The notes: a model not told the origin generated them from the letters alone. DNA of 10,271 nt from Hamiltosporidium magnivora (GCA_004325065.1 PITI01000617.1:1-10271), one strand, 5' to 3'. Positions 1-7,700 are shown, numbered from the stretch's first letter. Numbers and translations: made by a program.

Positions 1-119
1 GTCTGATGAGAGAAGCTTTTTGAAAACCTACCAGGAGATTCTTCTTACTTTCTTAAAAAAATCAAATATTGAAATCAAATGCTTATTTATATCATTTAAA
101 TATTGATAGGCCCAATAAA

Positions 120-150
120 TTTTTCGAAGAGTAGCAGTATCTTCGAAAAA
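120..150. repeat. perfect 11-bp inverted repeat
   Basis: TTTTTCGAAGA at 120-130 and TCTTCGAAAAA at 140-150 are exact reverse complements around a 9-nt loop. They lie inside the 48-codon minus-strand stretch, where they encode part of FFEDTATLRK, so the symmetry may be a by-product of coding sequence. Confidence 0.7.
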
Positions 151-345
151 ATATATTTCGTGGTTAAATCTCATCTCTTTATCTACTAAAATTTATTTTT
201 GAATGAAGTTCTTCGTTTCATTTCCATTAAACCTACTTTTCTTCTTTTATCACAATACTTAATATCATTTATGAAAGCGTAAAGATTTATAGTGTGAAAA
301 CATGTATTGTATTGGAATGTATATTATTACTTTTTTAACTGTCAA

Positions 346-359
346 ACCAAGATCTTGGT
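346..359. repeat. 14-bp perfect palindrome
   Basis: ACCAAGATCTTGGT is its own reverse complement. It lies within the decayed left-hand coding region. No partner copy was seen in the window and no function is assigned. Confidence 0.6.
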
Positions 360-847
360 ATAATAATCTCGTTATAACAGTGATAATAGAGAAAATAAAC
401 TAATTCGAGACGAATTTTCTTGTTCTTCTGCTTTCCCTACTTTTTAAGGTTCTAACAAATATTAATTTTTCATTTTAATCTATAGTATCAATGGAACTTA
501 ATATCTTTAGAAGTTATTTTTAAAGCATTTCATCAAATAAAGACGATATATTAAACATAGACTTTTTAACATCCTGCCATGTATTTGAACATTGTTTCTA
601 CAATTTTCATCAAGACCAAATCAAAAAAATGCCCCTAGTTCCATGTACACCTTTTACTTCTATTAACTAATAAAGTAAAAATACCTTAGATCTTTCTATG
701 TAAATGAAGAAGGTTTTTTTTCACATTTAAATAAATTCTTAGACGATACACATCAAATTGCTTTTTAGTTACAATCTCTGTAATCTGCGTTTTGTTATTA
801 AATTTTAGACAGAGGCTGTACAACAAAATCAGAAATATAGTTTGCAT

Positions 848-1340
848 CGAAAATAATAAAATATATGTTGGTTCAATATAAATATAAAATTTTAAAAATA
901 GTTATGGTTTTAAATTTCTTTACTATTGCAGAGCTTATAAAAAAAATTGGTACACATTTTTATTTATCTGTTTCTACTTTTATTTAAGAAGCTTAAAATA
1001 TATATAAGAAGATTGGGATTTTAGCTTTGAATAATACAAATAATGATTATTTAATGCGATAAATAAATTTCAAACTATAGTTATATAGAACTTGACACGA
1101 TTTTAAGATTTAAAGTGGATTTATATTACATTTAATCTTTTATTTATATATTTTATAGGCTTTATATACATTTACAATAAATTGTCAAAGATTTTAATGT
1201 TTTCGCAAAAAATATTTCATTTTTTATTTGTTCAAATGAGATATTTACTTTGTATCTATAAAGTAAAATTTCATCAATTAATATTACATAATTTAAAAAA
1301 GTTGGTTCAAATTATATTTGGTTCAGGAAATTAAAATTTT
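848..1340. other. AT-rich stretch without a supported gene
   Basis: Very AT-rich spacer. The only ORF noted is 27 codons at 904-987 (+), too short and ordinary to call. The string TTGGTTCA recurs at about 868, 1301 and 1318, twice followed by AT-rich text; it may be a degenerate short repeat. The stretch would also contain the promoter of the minus-strand relic that starts at 847. Confidence 0.5.
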
Positions 1341-1790
1341 ACCATGTTTAACTTCGAAACTGGCTCCCCTACAAAAAAAATACATCTACATCCTATAAGA
1401 TGTTTACATACCAAAGTTTTTCATAAAAGATGTGTATATTCTTTAATAAAAGAGGGAGAATATCTGTATCTCTTGATGCCCATTGTCTTGAATGTGTTGT
1501 AAAAGCAACCCAACTTAGGCTCTCTCACTACCAACAACACAATTGGTTACTATACACAATTAGAGCCAAATTAAGTTCTATATACAATTAATTTCCGTGA
1601 TTGAGATCGAATCCATCTGTTATTTGCGGATCATGCAAATCTTTATAACCTGCTCTCTGCGTTTCAAAGATATATTTTGGTATCTCATGTATCGAATCTT
1701 CCTTCCCGATTAAAAAAAGCTATATTTTCATCCTTCGGCAATGTAAACACTTAAAATTCGCTTCTAGTCCACAATCTAATTATATAAAAA
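1340..1790 (-). pseudogene. possible decayed minus-strand coding region, unknown product
   Basis: Not recognised. This patch has visibly more G and C than its flanks. One minus frame holds a stretch ending at TAA 1590-1588 that reads IPKYIFETQRAGYKDLHDPQ followed by a Gly/Asp/Asn-rich tail, with strong purine-first codon bias. Upstream in the same frame is a Cys-containing stretch (CLHC) with one stop. A neighbouring minus frame (about 1545-1425) reads EPKLGCFYNTFKTMGIKRYR and onward. The plus strand is also partly open here: an ATG at 1344 gives 52 codons to TAA 1500-1502, and the antisense register of the first stretch is open too. The strand call therefore rests on codon bias and composition alone. 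It could be a gene relic, a transposon scrap or chance. Confidence 0.27.
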
Positions 1791-2072
1791 ATCAAAAGCT
1801 ACTTTAATAGAAATATTTTAAAGTTTTGCGTCACTTTCTACTTTTTATACCAATTCTTACCGAAGGTAGAAAAATTGATTATAGATTTCGTACCAAAAAA
1901 AATTATAAAAGTTTTTACACCAGCTACTCGATCATAGCCAAAAAAATAAATTTTGTTATAGGGTGCTTCCTGTCTAATATTTCTTATCAAATATAAATTT
2001 TCCAAAAATATATTATTTATAAATTAATTTATTAAAAAAACAATTTGTTTATAACAATTAAAACATATAACA

Positions 2073-2075
2073 CCC
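2073..2075 (+). promoter_or_regulatory. CCC start-proximal motif
   Basis: CCC sits directly before the ATG at 2076, in otherwise C-poor sequence. Short CCC or GGG motifs just upstream of start codons are a known feature of several microsporidian genomes. It supports the chosen start and a very short 5' leader. Confidence 0.5.
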
Positions 2076-2761
2076 ATGATAGATTTTATTGTAAGAATAT
2101 TCGGTTTATTTCTTTGTTTTTACGGCGTGAGTGAGAGAACAATGCCATTGGAAATGGCAAGTGCATTACGGATGTCATTTGGTGGAAGACAACAAGTAAG
2201 TGAAATTTCTAATTTAAGTTCTTAACAATTATAGGATTGAATGCTACCATACTTACATTAATATTTGGATTGGTTATTAGATATGCTAGATTAGATAAGA
2301 ACGGTAACATATTTAAATATGTCTCTAGTTTCCATACATTTCTTTTATCTTTAATTATACCAGTTGAAATGACAATTACTATTTTATTCTGGGTTTTATA
2401 TTTGAAAGATCCTACTCTATTAATAAGTAAAGAATTTTATGAAAGAAACATCAAAATACGTTTATTTAGTAATCTTTGTATGCATCTTTTTCCATTTTTA
2501 CTTTTGATAATTGAGATAATTGATACAAATATTAAAAGAAGTAATATACACTTAATTGCCATAATTATATTTTCGATTACTTACTATTTCTGGGTAAGTT
2601 TTATTGCGAGTATGAATAAAAGATGGCCATATCCTTTGTTAGATGGTTTGAATGGCATTGGAAGACTATTGATTTTTACAGCGGTTACTCTTTTAACGGT
2701 TTCTTTTTACGAAACAATTATGTATTTGGCAGGTAAAACAAAGAAATTAAAAAGAGAATAA
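2076..2761 (+). CDS. AIG1/ADTRP-family membrane hydrolase (FAR-17a/AIG1-like), one 23-nt intron
   Basis: Joining exons 2076-2195 and 2219-2761 gives 220 residues. The human family members AIG1 and ADTRP are multi-pass threonine hydrolases that cleave fatty-acid esters of hydroxy fatty acids (established knowledge). I infer a similar ER or endomembrane lipid hydrolase here. About six hydrophobic segments are visible (near residues 4-18, 41-60, 76-101, 126-141, 150-170, 187-212). Splicing creates FGGRQQFLTIIG across the junction, placing a Thr at residue 43; human AIG1 has its catalytic Thr43 in the same WKFLTF context. The catalytic His corresponds to His129 in NLCMHLFPF. Other family marks are IPVEMTITILFWVLYL with a following Asp, YYFWV, and WPYPLLD near residue 176. 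Length is close to human AIG1. Without splicing, exon 2 would lack the Thr and a start ATG. Codons are AT-rich but the frame is intact, unlike everything around it. AATAAA overlaps the stop. Confidence 0.93.
2196..2218 (+). other. 23-nt spliceosomal intron, phase 0
   Basis: Starts GTAAGT and ends CTAATTTAAG, with the branch-like TAAT merged into the acceptor, as in ultrashort microsporidian introns. Its length is not a multiple of three and it carries a TGA, so it must be removed. An alternative acceptor at TATAG (ending 2233) gives an immediate in-frame stop. The 2218 acceptor restores the conserved FLT motif of the AIG1 family, which settles the choice. Confidence 0.92.
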
Positions 2762-2762
2762 A
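2757..2762 (+). promoter_or_regulatory. AATAAA polyadenylation-type signal overlapping stop codon
   Basis: AATAAA includes the TAA stop (2759-2761) of the AIG1-family gene. Overlap of 3'-end signals with stop codons would fit microsporidian transcripts with short 3' ends. In such AT-rich DNA the hexamer is also common by chance. Confidence 0.35.
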
Positions 2763-2907
2763 TACTAACTAGTTTAAGTTATAATTTAAAATTTGCTTTT
2801 TAAATATTTTTTGACTTTATTAGGGCATTAAAGTTAAATATTAAATATTTTTTTATATCATTCTTTAAATCATTTTAATTCCCAAATTTTTAAGCAAAAA
2901 ATACATA

Positions 2908-3300
2908 TTAGTTGTTCTTTATAAATTTTTTAAAAATATCATTGAACCAAAGTGTTCTATTTCTAAGCTTGCAGCTCAATTTATCTTTCTTAACACATTT
3001 GTTTTTACTAAAATATTGATACGAGTATTTATTTTTAATTAAATCCTTTTTTTGTGCAATGAAATAACGTTACTACTTAACAAAGCAACTATAAAGAGCC
3101 CGGGTATTTATATAAGTCTTTTTTATGGCTCAGCTTATGATTCTTTATAACGTAAAAATCTATCAGAATTTCACAAGCCAGAATGACAGCTAAACCAAGT
3201 AAATATTTTATCTCGAATCTATTCCACAACCAAATTAAATAGAAAATAATATTAGTCTTTTAATGAATCAATTCTTTCTTCGGTGAACTTTTTTATAATA
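2908..3300 (-). pseudogene. TAPT1-family membrane protein remnant (C-terminal part)
   Basis: Reading leftward, three overlapping frames carry consecutive coding-like pieces: KKFTEERIDSLKD (about 3296-3260), a clean 56-codon stretch from 3259 to the TAG at 3091-3089, and two C-terminal pieces ending at TAA 3041-3039 and TAA 2910-2908. The 56-codon stretch contains LLGLAVILACEILIDFYVIK followed by a Lys/His-rich segment and KDLYKYP. TAPT1 proteins (transmembrane anterior posterior transformation 1; eukaryotic membrane protein family) carry a hydrophobic segment ending in (S/A)E-hydrophobic-hydrophobic-VDW, then a basic FITKFN-type segment and a Tyr-rich stretch; the resemblance is in pattern and order. 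A hydrophobic piece followed by basic residues (LFIVALLSSNVISLHKKRI) fits a terminal membrane segment. At least two frameshifts separate the pieces, so I call it a relic. The N-terminal part was not found. Identity rests on one motif region. Confidence 0.45.
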
Positions 3301-3358
3301 AGAGTTCATGTGTTTTTTGTTTCTATTCATATTTAGGAAAGGAAAAAATATATTGTAT

Positions 3359-3385
3359 TTTTGACAGGTAAAAATTTTGTCAAAA
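3359..3385. repeat. 8-bp inverted repeat
   Basis: TTTTGACA (3359-3366) and TGTCAAAA (3378-3385) are exact reverse complements around an 11-nt loop. The repeat lies between the TAPT1-like relic on the minus strand and the 92-codon plus-strand ORF. It could be a small hairpin in a divergent intergenic region; no function is claimed. Confidence 0.5.
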
Positions 3386-3432
3386 GCAAACTGATGTGAT
3401 AACTATGTATTAGAAGAATTAAAAACCGGTAA

Positions 3433-3711
3433 ATGTTTCGAAATTTATCTTCCAAAATCAATCACAGTTTTGAGCTTAAAATGTGCGATAATAAAATTAA
3501 TATTTTTAACAGTTTGACTTGGATATCGATACAAGTTGTAGCTCATATGAAAAATGAAGCGGATGTATACTTCATATATTTACGATTTAATCTTGGGGGT
3601 GGGGTACAACTAAGAGAATTTTATAGCAATAAAAAGACGAAAAAAGGTAAAATGATTGGCTTTTATGAGGAAAAACCTTGGAAAGCTGTTTTTAGAAGTG
3701 GCAATGGATAG
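3433..3711 (+). CDS. hypothetical 92-residue protein
   Basis: No family recognised. The ORF begins with ATG immediately after an in-frame TAA (3430-3432) and ends TAG. It is less AT-rich than its flanks. The product is basic at the N-terminus. Its C-terminal half has an uncommon residue mix for chance AT-rich translation: RFNLGGGVQLREFY, then a Lys-rich segment, then GFYEEKPWKAVFRSGNG. There is no clear membrane segment or signal peptide. It lies head-to-head with the TAPT1-like relic, and no CCC-type start motif is adjacent. It could be a small real gene, the surviving 3' end of a decayed gene, or chance. An ORF of this length is not exceptional in 10 kb read in six frames. Confidence 0.35.
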   Translation: MFRNLSSKINHSFELKMCDNKINIFNSLTWISIQVVAHMKNEADVYFIYLRFNLGGGVQLREFYSNKKTKKGKMIGFYEEKPWKAVFRSGNG

Positions 3712-4060
3712 AATTTTAATATTAAGCGAACACAATCAGAAAATTGTCTACAAAAATTGTAATAAGAAGTATAATTATTTTAAATTATTTCAAATCGGCT
3801 ACAAAATGAATGATTAAAAGCTTTTTTCTTATTTTACGCCATTTTAATCTTTAAAGGTGTTATTTTATATGGGTTTATTTCTGAATTTATTGCTTAATGA
3901 TCGTTTTTTTTTTGTTTTTTGAATAATTTGCATTTCTTAATATAAGAAATATAAGAAACTACAAAAAATAGCATAAGAAAAGAAATGGTGGAAACAAATG
4001 GAAATAGATGTATTGAACTAACCTAATATATTATTTTTATAGTTTTAAAGTGGAAAAAAG
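3712..4060. other. AT-rich stretch without a supported gene
   Basis: Homopolymer-rich AT sequence (a run of ten T begins at 3905). No ORF worth calling on either strand, no RNA gene and no clear repeat was seen. Confidence 0.5.
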
Positions 4061-4280
4061 GTGATTTTGGAACGGATAGACATTTTTTTAAGGTAAAATA
4101 TGCCAATCAAAGAAAGCCGCCGGAAAAATACTCAAAAAAATCATAAAGATGGCGAATAGGTTAGAAAATCTTTACTATGCGTAGAAAAAAACAAGATTAG
4201 CTTAGGGAAAAACTGATTATTTGCAAGAAGATATAAAAGTTTACTTAGATTCTGATTCCATTGATATGAATTTATTTTAA
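4061..4280 (+). pseudogene. possible KIX-like domain remnant, frameshifted
   Basis: Three plus-strand frames give consecutive coding-like pieces. Each switch coincides with a seven-base homopolymer, where indels are likely. Frame one (4061-4093): VILERIDIFLR. The switch is at the T run 4083-4089. Frame two gives KYANQRKPPEKYSKK. The switch is at the A run 4134-4140. Frame three: IIKMANRLENLYYA, two TAG stops with short spacers, then KTDYLQED and an acidic tail to TAA 4278-4280. The layout (a helix, a Pro-containing link, a helix with A..LE..YY, then a TxxEY-like segment) resembles KIX domains such as that of the Mediator tail subunit MED15. This is pattern resemblance only and the frame switching was chosen to fit. 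Further open plus-strand pieces up to about 4590 may belong to the same relic. Confidence 0.22.
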
Positions 4281-4859
4281 TATGATCTAAAATTCCAAAT
4301 TTTGTAAATAGATCATTATCCTTGCAATTGAGATCTCACAGGCAACTACGGATATATAAAATGGTCAAAAATAGAAATAATCTATTGAATAAAAGTGACA
4401 ATATTTGATAAATTGCTTCTTGTTTATAAAGGAAAGAGACTAAAATCAACTCGAATGATATTATTTGGAAGCCGAAGAAGCCACTTTAAGAATGTCTTAA
4501 AATAGCGAAACAATATTTTAAAAGTACTAAAATACATATTTCATCTATCATACACTTGGTTTTTTAAAGAGTTTGTGCGCTAGCAAAAAACCAACATGAG
4601 TCAGAAAGGAAAAAAAACGTTGAATTAAATAAAAGGCGTATTTTAATTAACACATATGAATCTTTATGTGCCTAATTGCGAAATTCACACGCCGAAAATC
4701 AAAAATCTTAAATAAAGTAGCTAAATCAAAATCCCAGTATATAATTTTAATGATAAAAAAACCGCTTAATATGTATCACATATATTATATGATATCAACT
4801 ATCAAAAAGCAACAAATTTATAATGTTACAAACAAAACCCAAAGTACATTCATTTCTGT

Positions 4860-5735
4860 ATATCAATAAAATAGAGAAAACCTTATCTTTAGTAATAATC
4901 CTGAAAAATCGAAAGATAAAAGAATTTTAATTTTCTAACAAAGGCTTTGAGAAATCATGAATTAGTATTTTAAAATTCTAAATGTATTATTGCGGTCTTT
5001 TAGCCGGCTTTAAGATTTTTTCTATATAAAGGTGTAGATTATTAAATATATTTTGCGCATTTGACGGCATGAATTTTCCTATAATTAATATATAATCATG
5101 ATTTTATCTTTGTCATATGTATTGATTTTTGTTATCTTATGTAAAAATCGATAAATATCTCTATCTACTATAATCCGTCAAATGGCATGAGGTACAACAT
5201 ATTATTTTATTAAGGTTATTAAATTAGAAATAATAATATATATTTTAAAATGACAAAATGTTTTTTAGTTAAATTATAGCATAAAACCGTGTGTTTTTGT
5301 TGATTCCAAAAACTGTGATAAAAATTTTAGAAAGTTGCAAATTTATGATAAGAATAGTTATTCTTTGGGAAAGAAAAGAAACACGAATATTCTATGTTAA
5401 ATGATTTATTCGAGCTATAATAACTTTTTTTCCAATTAATTTCGAATAAGGCAAACTATGATTACCTGATCTAATCAATGAATTTTCCGAAAATGAATAT
5501 TTTTTGTTTATTATGAAAATAGCTTAGTAGACTAAGTCGCTAATTTTTTTAAATATCTGGTTTTAGCCACTTATATATAGAGTATCGAATGTCAGGAATT
5601 CATTGGGTTTAATATCAATGTAATTGAAAGTATATCTTCAATGTTTATTATATATTTCAATAAAAGGTAAAAGGTTTTATTCCGAAGTTCAAAACCACAA
5701 AAATAATTCTTAAGAATATTTTTAAGAGTAGAGCA
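4860..5735 (-). pseudogene. possible decayed minus-strand gene, perhaps LRR-like
   Basis: Not firmly recognised. Reading leftward: 47 codons from 5735 to TGA 5594-5592 (includes NYFCGFELRNKTFYLLLKYI); an overlapping frame from about 5652 to TAA 5271-5269 with only a few stops in roughly 125 codons; 30 codons from 5177 to TAA 5087-5085 (DRDIYRFLHKITKINTYDKD); and 27 codons from ATG 5070 to TAA 4989-4987, whose frame continues past that stop. Leu/Ile spacing in pieces such as LTFDTLYISG is reminiscent of leucine-rich repeats. The orientation matches the clearer LRR relic at the right end of the window. Stops and frame changes are many, so this may be one old relic, several, or partly chance. 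A 67-codon plus-strand ORF at 4666-4869 overlaps this edge but is low-complexity, so I do not call it. Confidence 0.28.
5058..5184. repeat. spaced 10-bp inverted repeat
   Basis: CATTTGACGG (5058-5067) and CCGTCAAATG (5175-5184) are exact reverse complements separated by 107 nt; each is followed by GCATGA or CATGA on the plus strand. The two arms are GC-rich compared with the AT-rich spacer. They could be termini of a tiny non-autonomous element, but no flanking target duplication was recognised. Confidence 0.45.
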
Positions 5736-6182
5736 TTAAATTAATAGCTGAAATTATGTTAGTATCGTTCAAACAGACAATTTAAATACATAGAGACATT
5801 TGATAGAGGTTTTATTTTCGCTTTTTACAACATATCTCTGTCAAGAAACAGTCTCTAAAATGAAATACACAAAATATAGTATGCGATGCAAACTACCGGA
5901 TAAGGACAAGTTCTTTTTAATAATTCTATTAGCAAATTTAATTACAATAATAAAAAGTTAATAGATAAAAAGCTAAAAAATATCAATCCCATTACTAATT
6001 GATTATACTCATAAATTCTTGTTAATTCATTTCGCTTTTTTTGTATAAAATAATAAAAAAAAATATTTTGGTTTAATATATTTCTCAAAACCAAATAAAT
6101 TCTCTTCTTACTAATGTCCGAATAAAAATTATCTACGATTTAAATTTTCTTAAGCCGAAAGCTAAATTACAAAATACACAAA
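5736..6182. other. AT-rich stretch upstream of LINE remnant; one 33-codon ORF
   Basis: Mostly featureless AT-rich sequence. One short plus-strand ORF, 5860-5961, encodes 33 residues: a basic N-terminus with RCKLPDKDKFF followed by a hydrophobic stretch to the end, the shape of a tail-anchored peptide. The order Arg-Cys, Pro-Asp, Lys/Asp, Phe, then a membrane segment faintly recalls Sec61-gamma, but the ORF is about half the usual length and lacks the family's C-terminus, so I do not assign it. The sharp change to less AT-rich DNA near 6183 marks the start of the LINE remnant. Confidence 0.4.
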
Positions 6183-6700
6183 AGTGACAGTATAAATGAT
6201 GCAAATTCACATACTATCAATCATCTTTTGTTTATTGATGATCTTAAGCCTCTTGCTACAGACAGCGTAACATTGATAGCTATGATGAGAGAGGCAAAGG
6301 AACATTAAAGGTAATAGAGCCAGAATCAACAAAGAAAAGTCAACCACGAATGATGCGTGTTGCGAAGATACTGCTATTCTTCTAGAAGGTCCTGGTGATT
6401 GAAAATATTTAGGAATAATGAAAGATAGCAGAAGTAACCCAACACGTAGCTCATTTAATGAAGTACAGAGCAAACTTATATCAAGAGTTGAAAGACTTTG
6501 TCACACTAGATTAAACGCAAAAAATTTACTTTCTGCAATCAATCAACATGCGATATCGTTAATCAACTATCACGTAGGAGTAGTTCGACTGGAACTGGCT
6601 AACTTCTCTAAGTTAGATGATGCAGTGCGTGCGGTGTTGGTGAATAAAAAGATAAGTCTTCGCCTAAGATGTAAAAGGGTCTTTAACCTCCTAGAATAGA
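6183..6700 (+). pseudogene. LINE reverse transcriptase palm/thumb remnant
   Basis: Frame one (6183-6305) reads into motif C: INDANSHTINHLLFIDDLK, the F-x-D-D catalytic pair of polymerases in LINEs, and then AMMREAKEH before a TAA at 6306. A frame change near 6306-6313 leads to frame two (6313-6699), which holds NKEKSTTND (motif D region), CCEDTAILLEG, one TGA at 6400-6402 directly before KYLGIM, and then an uninterrupted ORF of 93 codons from 6418 ending in NLLE at TAG 6697-6699. The catalytic Asp pair survives, but motifs A and B are absent because the copy starts too late. Antisense ORFs at 6207-6473 and 6570-6800 are shadows. Confidence 0.78.
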
Positions 6701-7016
6701 ACTTGGAAGGGACTTGAATAGTGTTAAGTTGCGAAGCTAACATATGCTTTTGCAACTCTGAGATTGTTTGGAAAAAAGTAAAGAAATATGGACTAGACAA
6801 GCAGAAATCCTAAAGGAAGAAAATGCTAATAAAAACCACCTTTTACAAATAAAAAGCTTCTTAAAAGTGAAGTATGTTGGAAGAAGAGGTCACTAAAAAG
6901 AATTTAGAAGAACTCCAACTTGCAAAACTATATAAATAAATAGAAAAACGTCAAGAATATAAAAAGTTATATAATACAAGAAAAAATTGGCTTGTAAGTG
7001 ATGTGACTCTTTAAGA

Positions 7017-7320
7017 TCTCTAAGGAAAAGGGATATTAAGGCACGTGATACCGCAGTATTTTGCAATATCTAGGATAGAAATGTATTATGGGAAGCAAAT
7101 AGTGTGTGTCAATACTTCGGCTAGTCTATAAAAACAGTAGACTACTTAGCAACTTGATGTGAGAAAATGCTAAGCCATGACTATACCAGAAGGTACAATA
7201 AAGTGGTACGCTGTGTACACTTACGCCCACTAAATGCATTTAAATTAAATTTTACCAAACGCATTAGGAGTCACACAGTTTAAGAAATTTTTATAACTGA
7301 GCACGCGTAAATAACAGGGG
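7017..7320 (+). pseudogene. LINE CCHC zinc-finger and following region remnant
   Basis: One frame runs 7017-7320 and reads RKRDIKARDTAVFCNI, TAG, DRNVLWEAN, then CQYF (7107-7118), TAG (7122-7124), SIKTVDYLAT (7125-7154), TGA (7155-7157), CEKMLSHDYTRRYNKVVRC (7158-7214). In R2-group LINEs a C-x2-C, H, C finger sits between RT and endonuclease. Here the first Cys is kept, the second reads Phe (TGC to TTC would explain it), the His reads Tyr (CAC to TAC) and the last Cys is kept. The stops fit CAG to TAG and CGA to TGA. These inferred ancestral codons are my reading, not an alignment. Confidence 0.65.
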
Positions 7321-7321
7321 A

Positions 7322-7700
7322 CACATGGATAAAACTAATATCAAGAATTAGAATAATATGGGCGACACGCATATATTTGACAAGTGAAACAATAAGATAA
7401 CACTCGTTGAATTAGGAATCACTTCCAAAGATTCCCTTCGAATAGTCGAAACTGAAAGATTAGGAAGTATGGCTTTCTAGCCAATAAGCTGGGTCTCATT
7501 TAAAAGTGTAGTGTTGAAATAATTCCGTATCTAATGACTTAGAACGGTATTGTGACAAAATACTATAAGTCACACCTTAAGAGACTGCAAATACCCCATA
7601 AATCAAAGACATACACCTATTCGATAGTAATTAAAACGACAATTTATACAATTTCTTGTGATCGATAAAGAGGAGTTGAGTCGGGACTAGATGCCGAATA
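7322..7700 (+). pseudogene. LINE restriction-like endonuclease remnant
   Basis: Frame at 7322-7461 reads GDTHIFDK (7361-7384), TGA, NNKITLVELGITSKDSLRIV (7388-7447), ETERL. The Asp followed about 14 residues later by V-E-x-G fits the PD...(D/E)xK-type core of the restriction-like endonuclease used by R2, NeSL and CRE-group LINEs to nick target DNA; the Pro of PD reads Gly here. After a frame change near 7461, frame two reads RKYGFLANKLGLI, TAA, KCSVEIIPYLMT, TAG, NGIVTKYYKSHLKRLQIP and on to TAG 7699-7701. This conserved-looking stretch lies downstream of the endonuclease core and preserves length and register over about 80 codons despite three stops. Confidence 0.65.

Larger units (their letters stand above)
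1..847 (-). pseudogene. decayed gene with signal-peptide-like N-terminus, left-truncated by window
   Basis: Product not recognised. Reading leftward, an ATG at 847-845 opens 53 codons (stop at 688-686). The first 14 residues, MQTIFLILLYSLCL, look like a secretion signal; a charged stretch rich in Lys, Leu and Tyr follows. The same frame continues past TAA with further open pieces. Other frames then carry coding-like pieces (about 545-400 and 330-195). A final clean stretch, ATG 174-172 to TAG 30-28, encodes 48 residues including EDTATLRKIYWAYQYLND. That last frame is preceded by an in-frame TAA (195-193) and continues after TAG to the window edge. Many purine-first codons favour the minus strand. 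I infer one gene of at least 850 nt broken by stops and frameshifts, possibly a secreted species-specific protein. The pieces could instead be unrelated chance ORFs; the two ends are the best supported. Confidence 0.4.

Noticed and set aside
1588..1620. tRNA T-arm-like GAGATCGAATCC
   Set aside because: No matching A-box, anticodon arm or acceptor stem could be folded around it.
2196..2233. 38-nt intron ending at TATAG for the AIG1-like gene
   Set aside because: It gives an in-frame stop right after the junction and removes the FLT motif; the 23-nt version fits family and frame.
2237..2761. TTG-initiated 174-residue protein as the full gene
   Set aside because: It lacks the catalytic Thr and first membrane segment, and a spliced ATG-started exon lies directly upstream.
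4666..4869. 67-codon plus-strand ORF
   Set aside because: Low-complexity Lys/Ile/Tyr/Asn composition typical of chance translation in AT-rich DNA; the opposite strand is equally open.
5860..5961. 33-codon ORF resembling Sec61-gamma
   Set aside because: Only a few matching residues, about half the expected length, and no continuation with the family's conserved C-terminus.
6207..6473. 88-codon minus-strand ORF
   Set aside because: It lies antisense to the reverse-transcriptase motif C and D region, whose plus-strand reading carries recognisable motifs.
6570..6800. 76-codon minus-strand ORF
   Set aside because: Antisense shadow of the LINE thumb region; no family features of its own.
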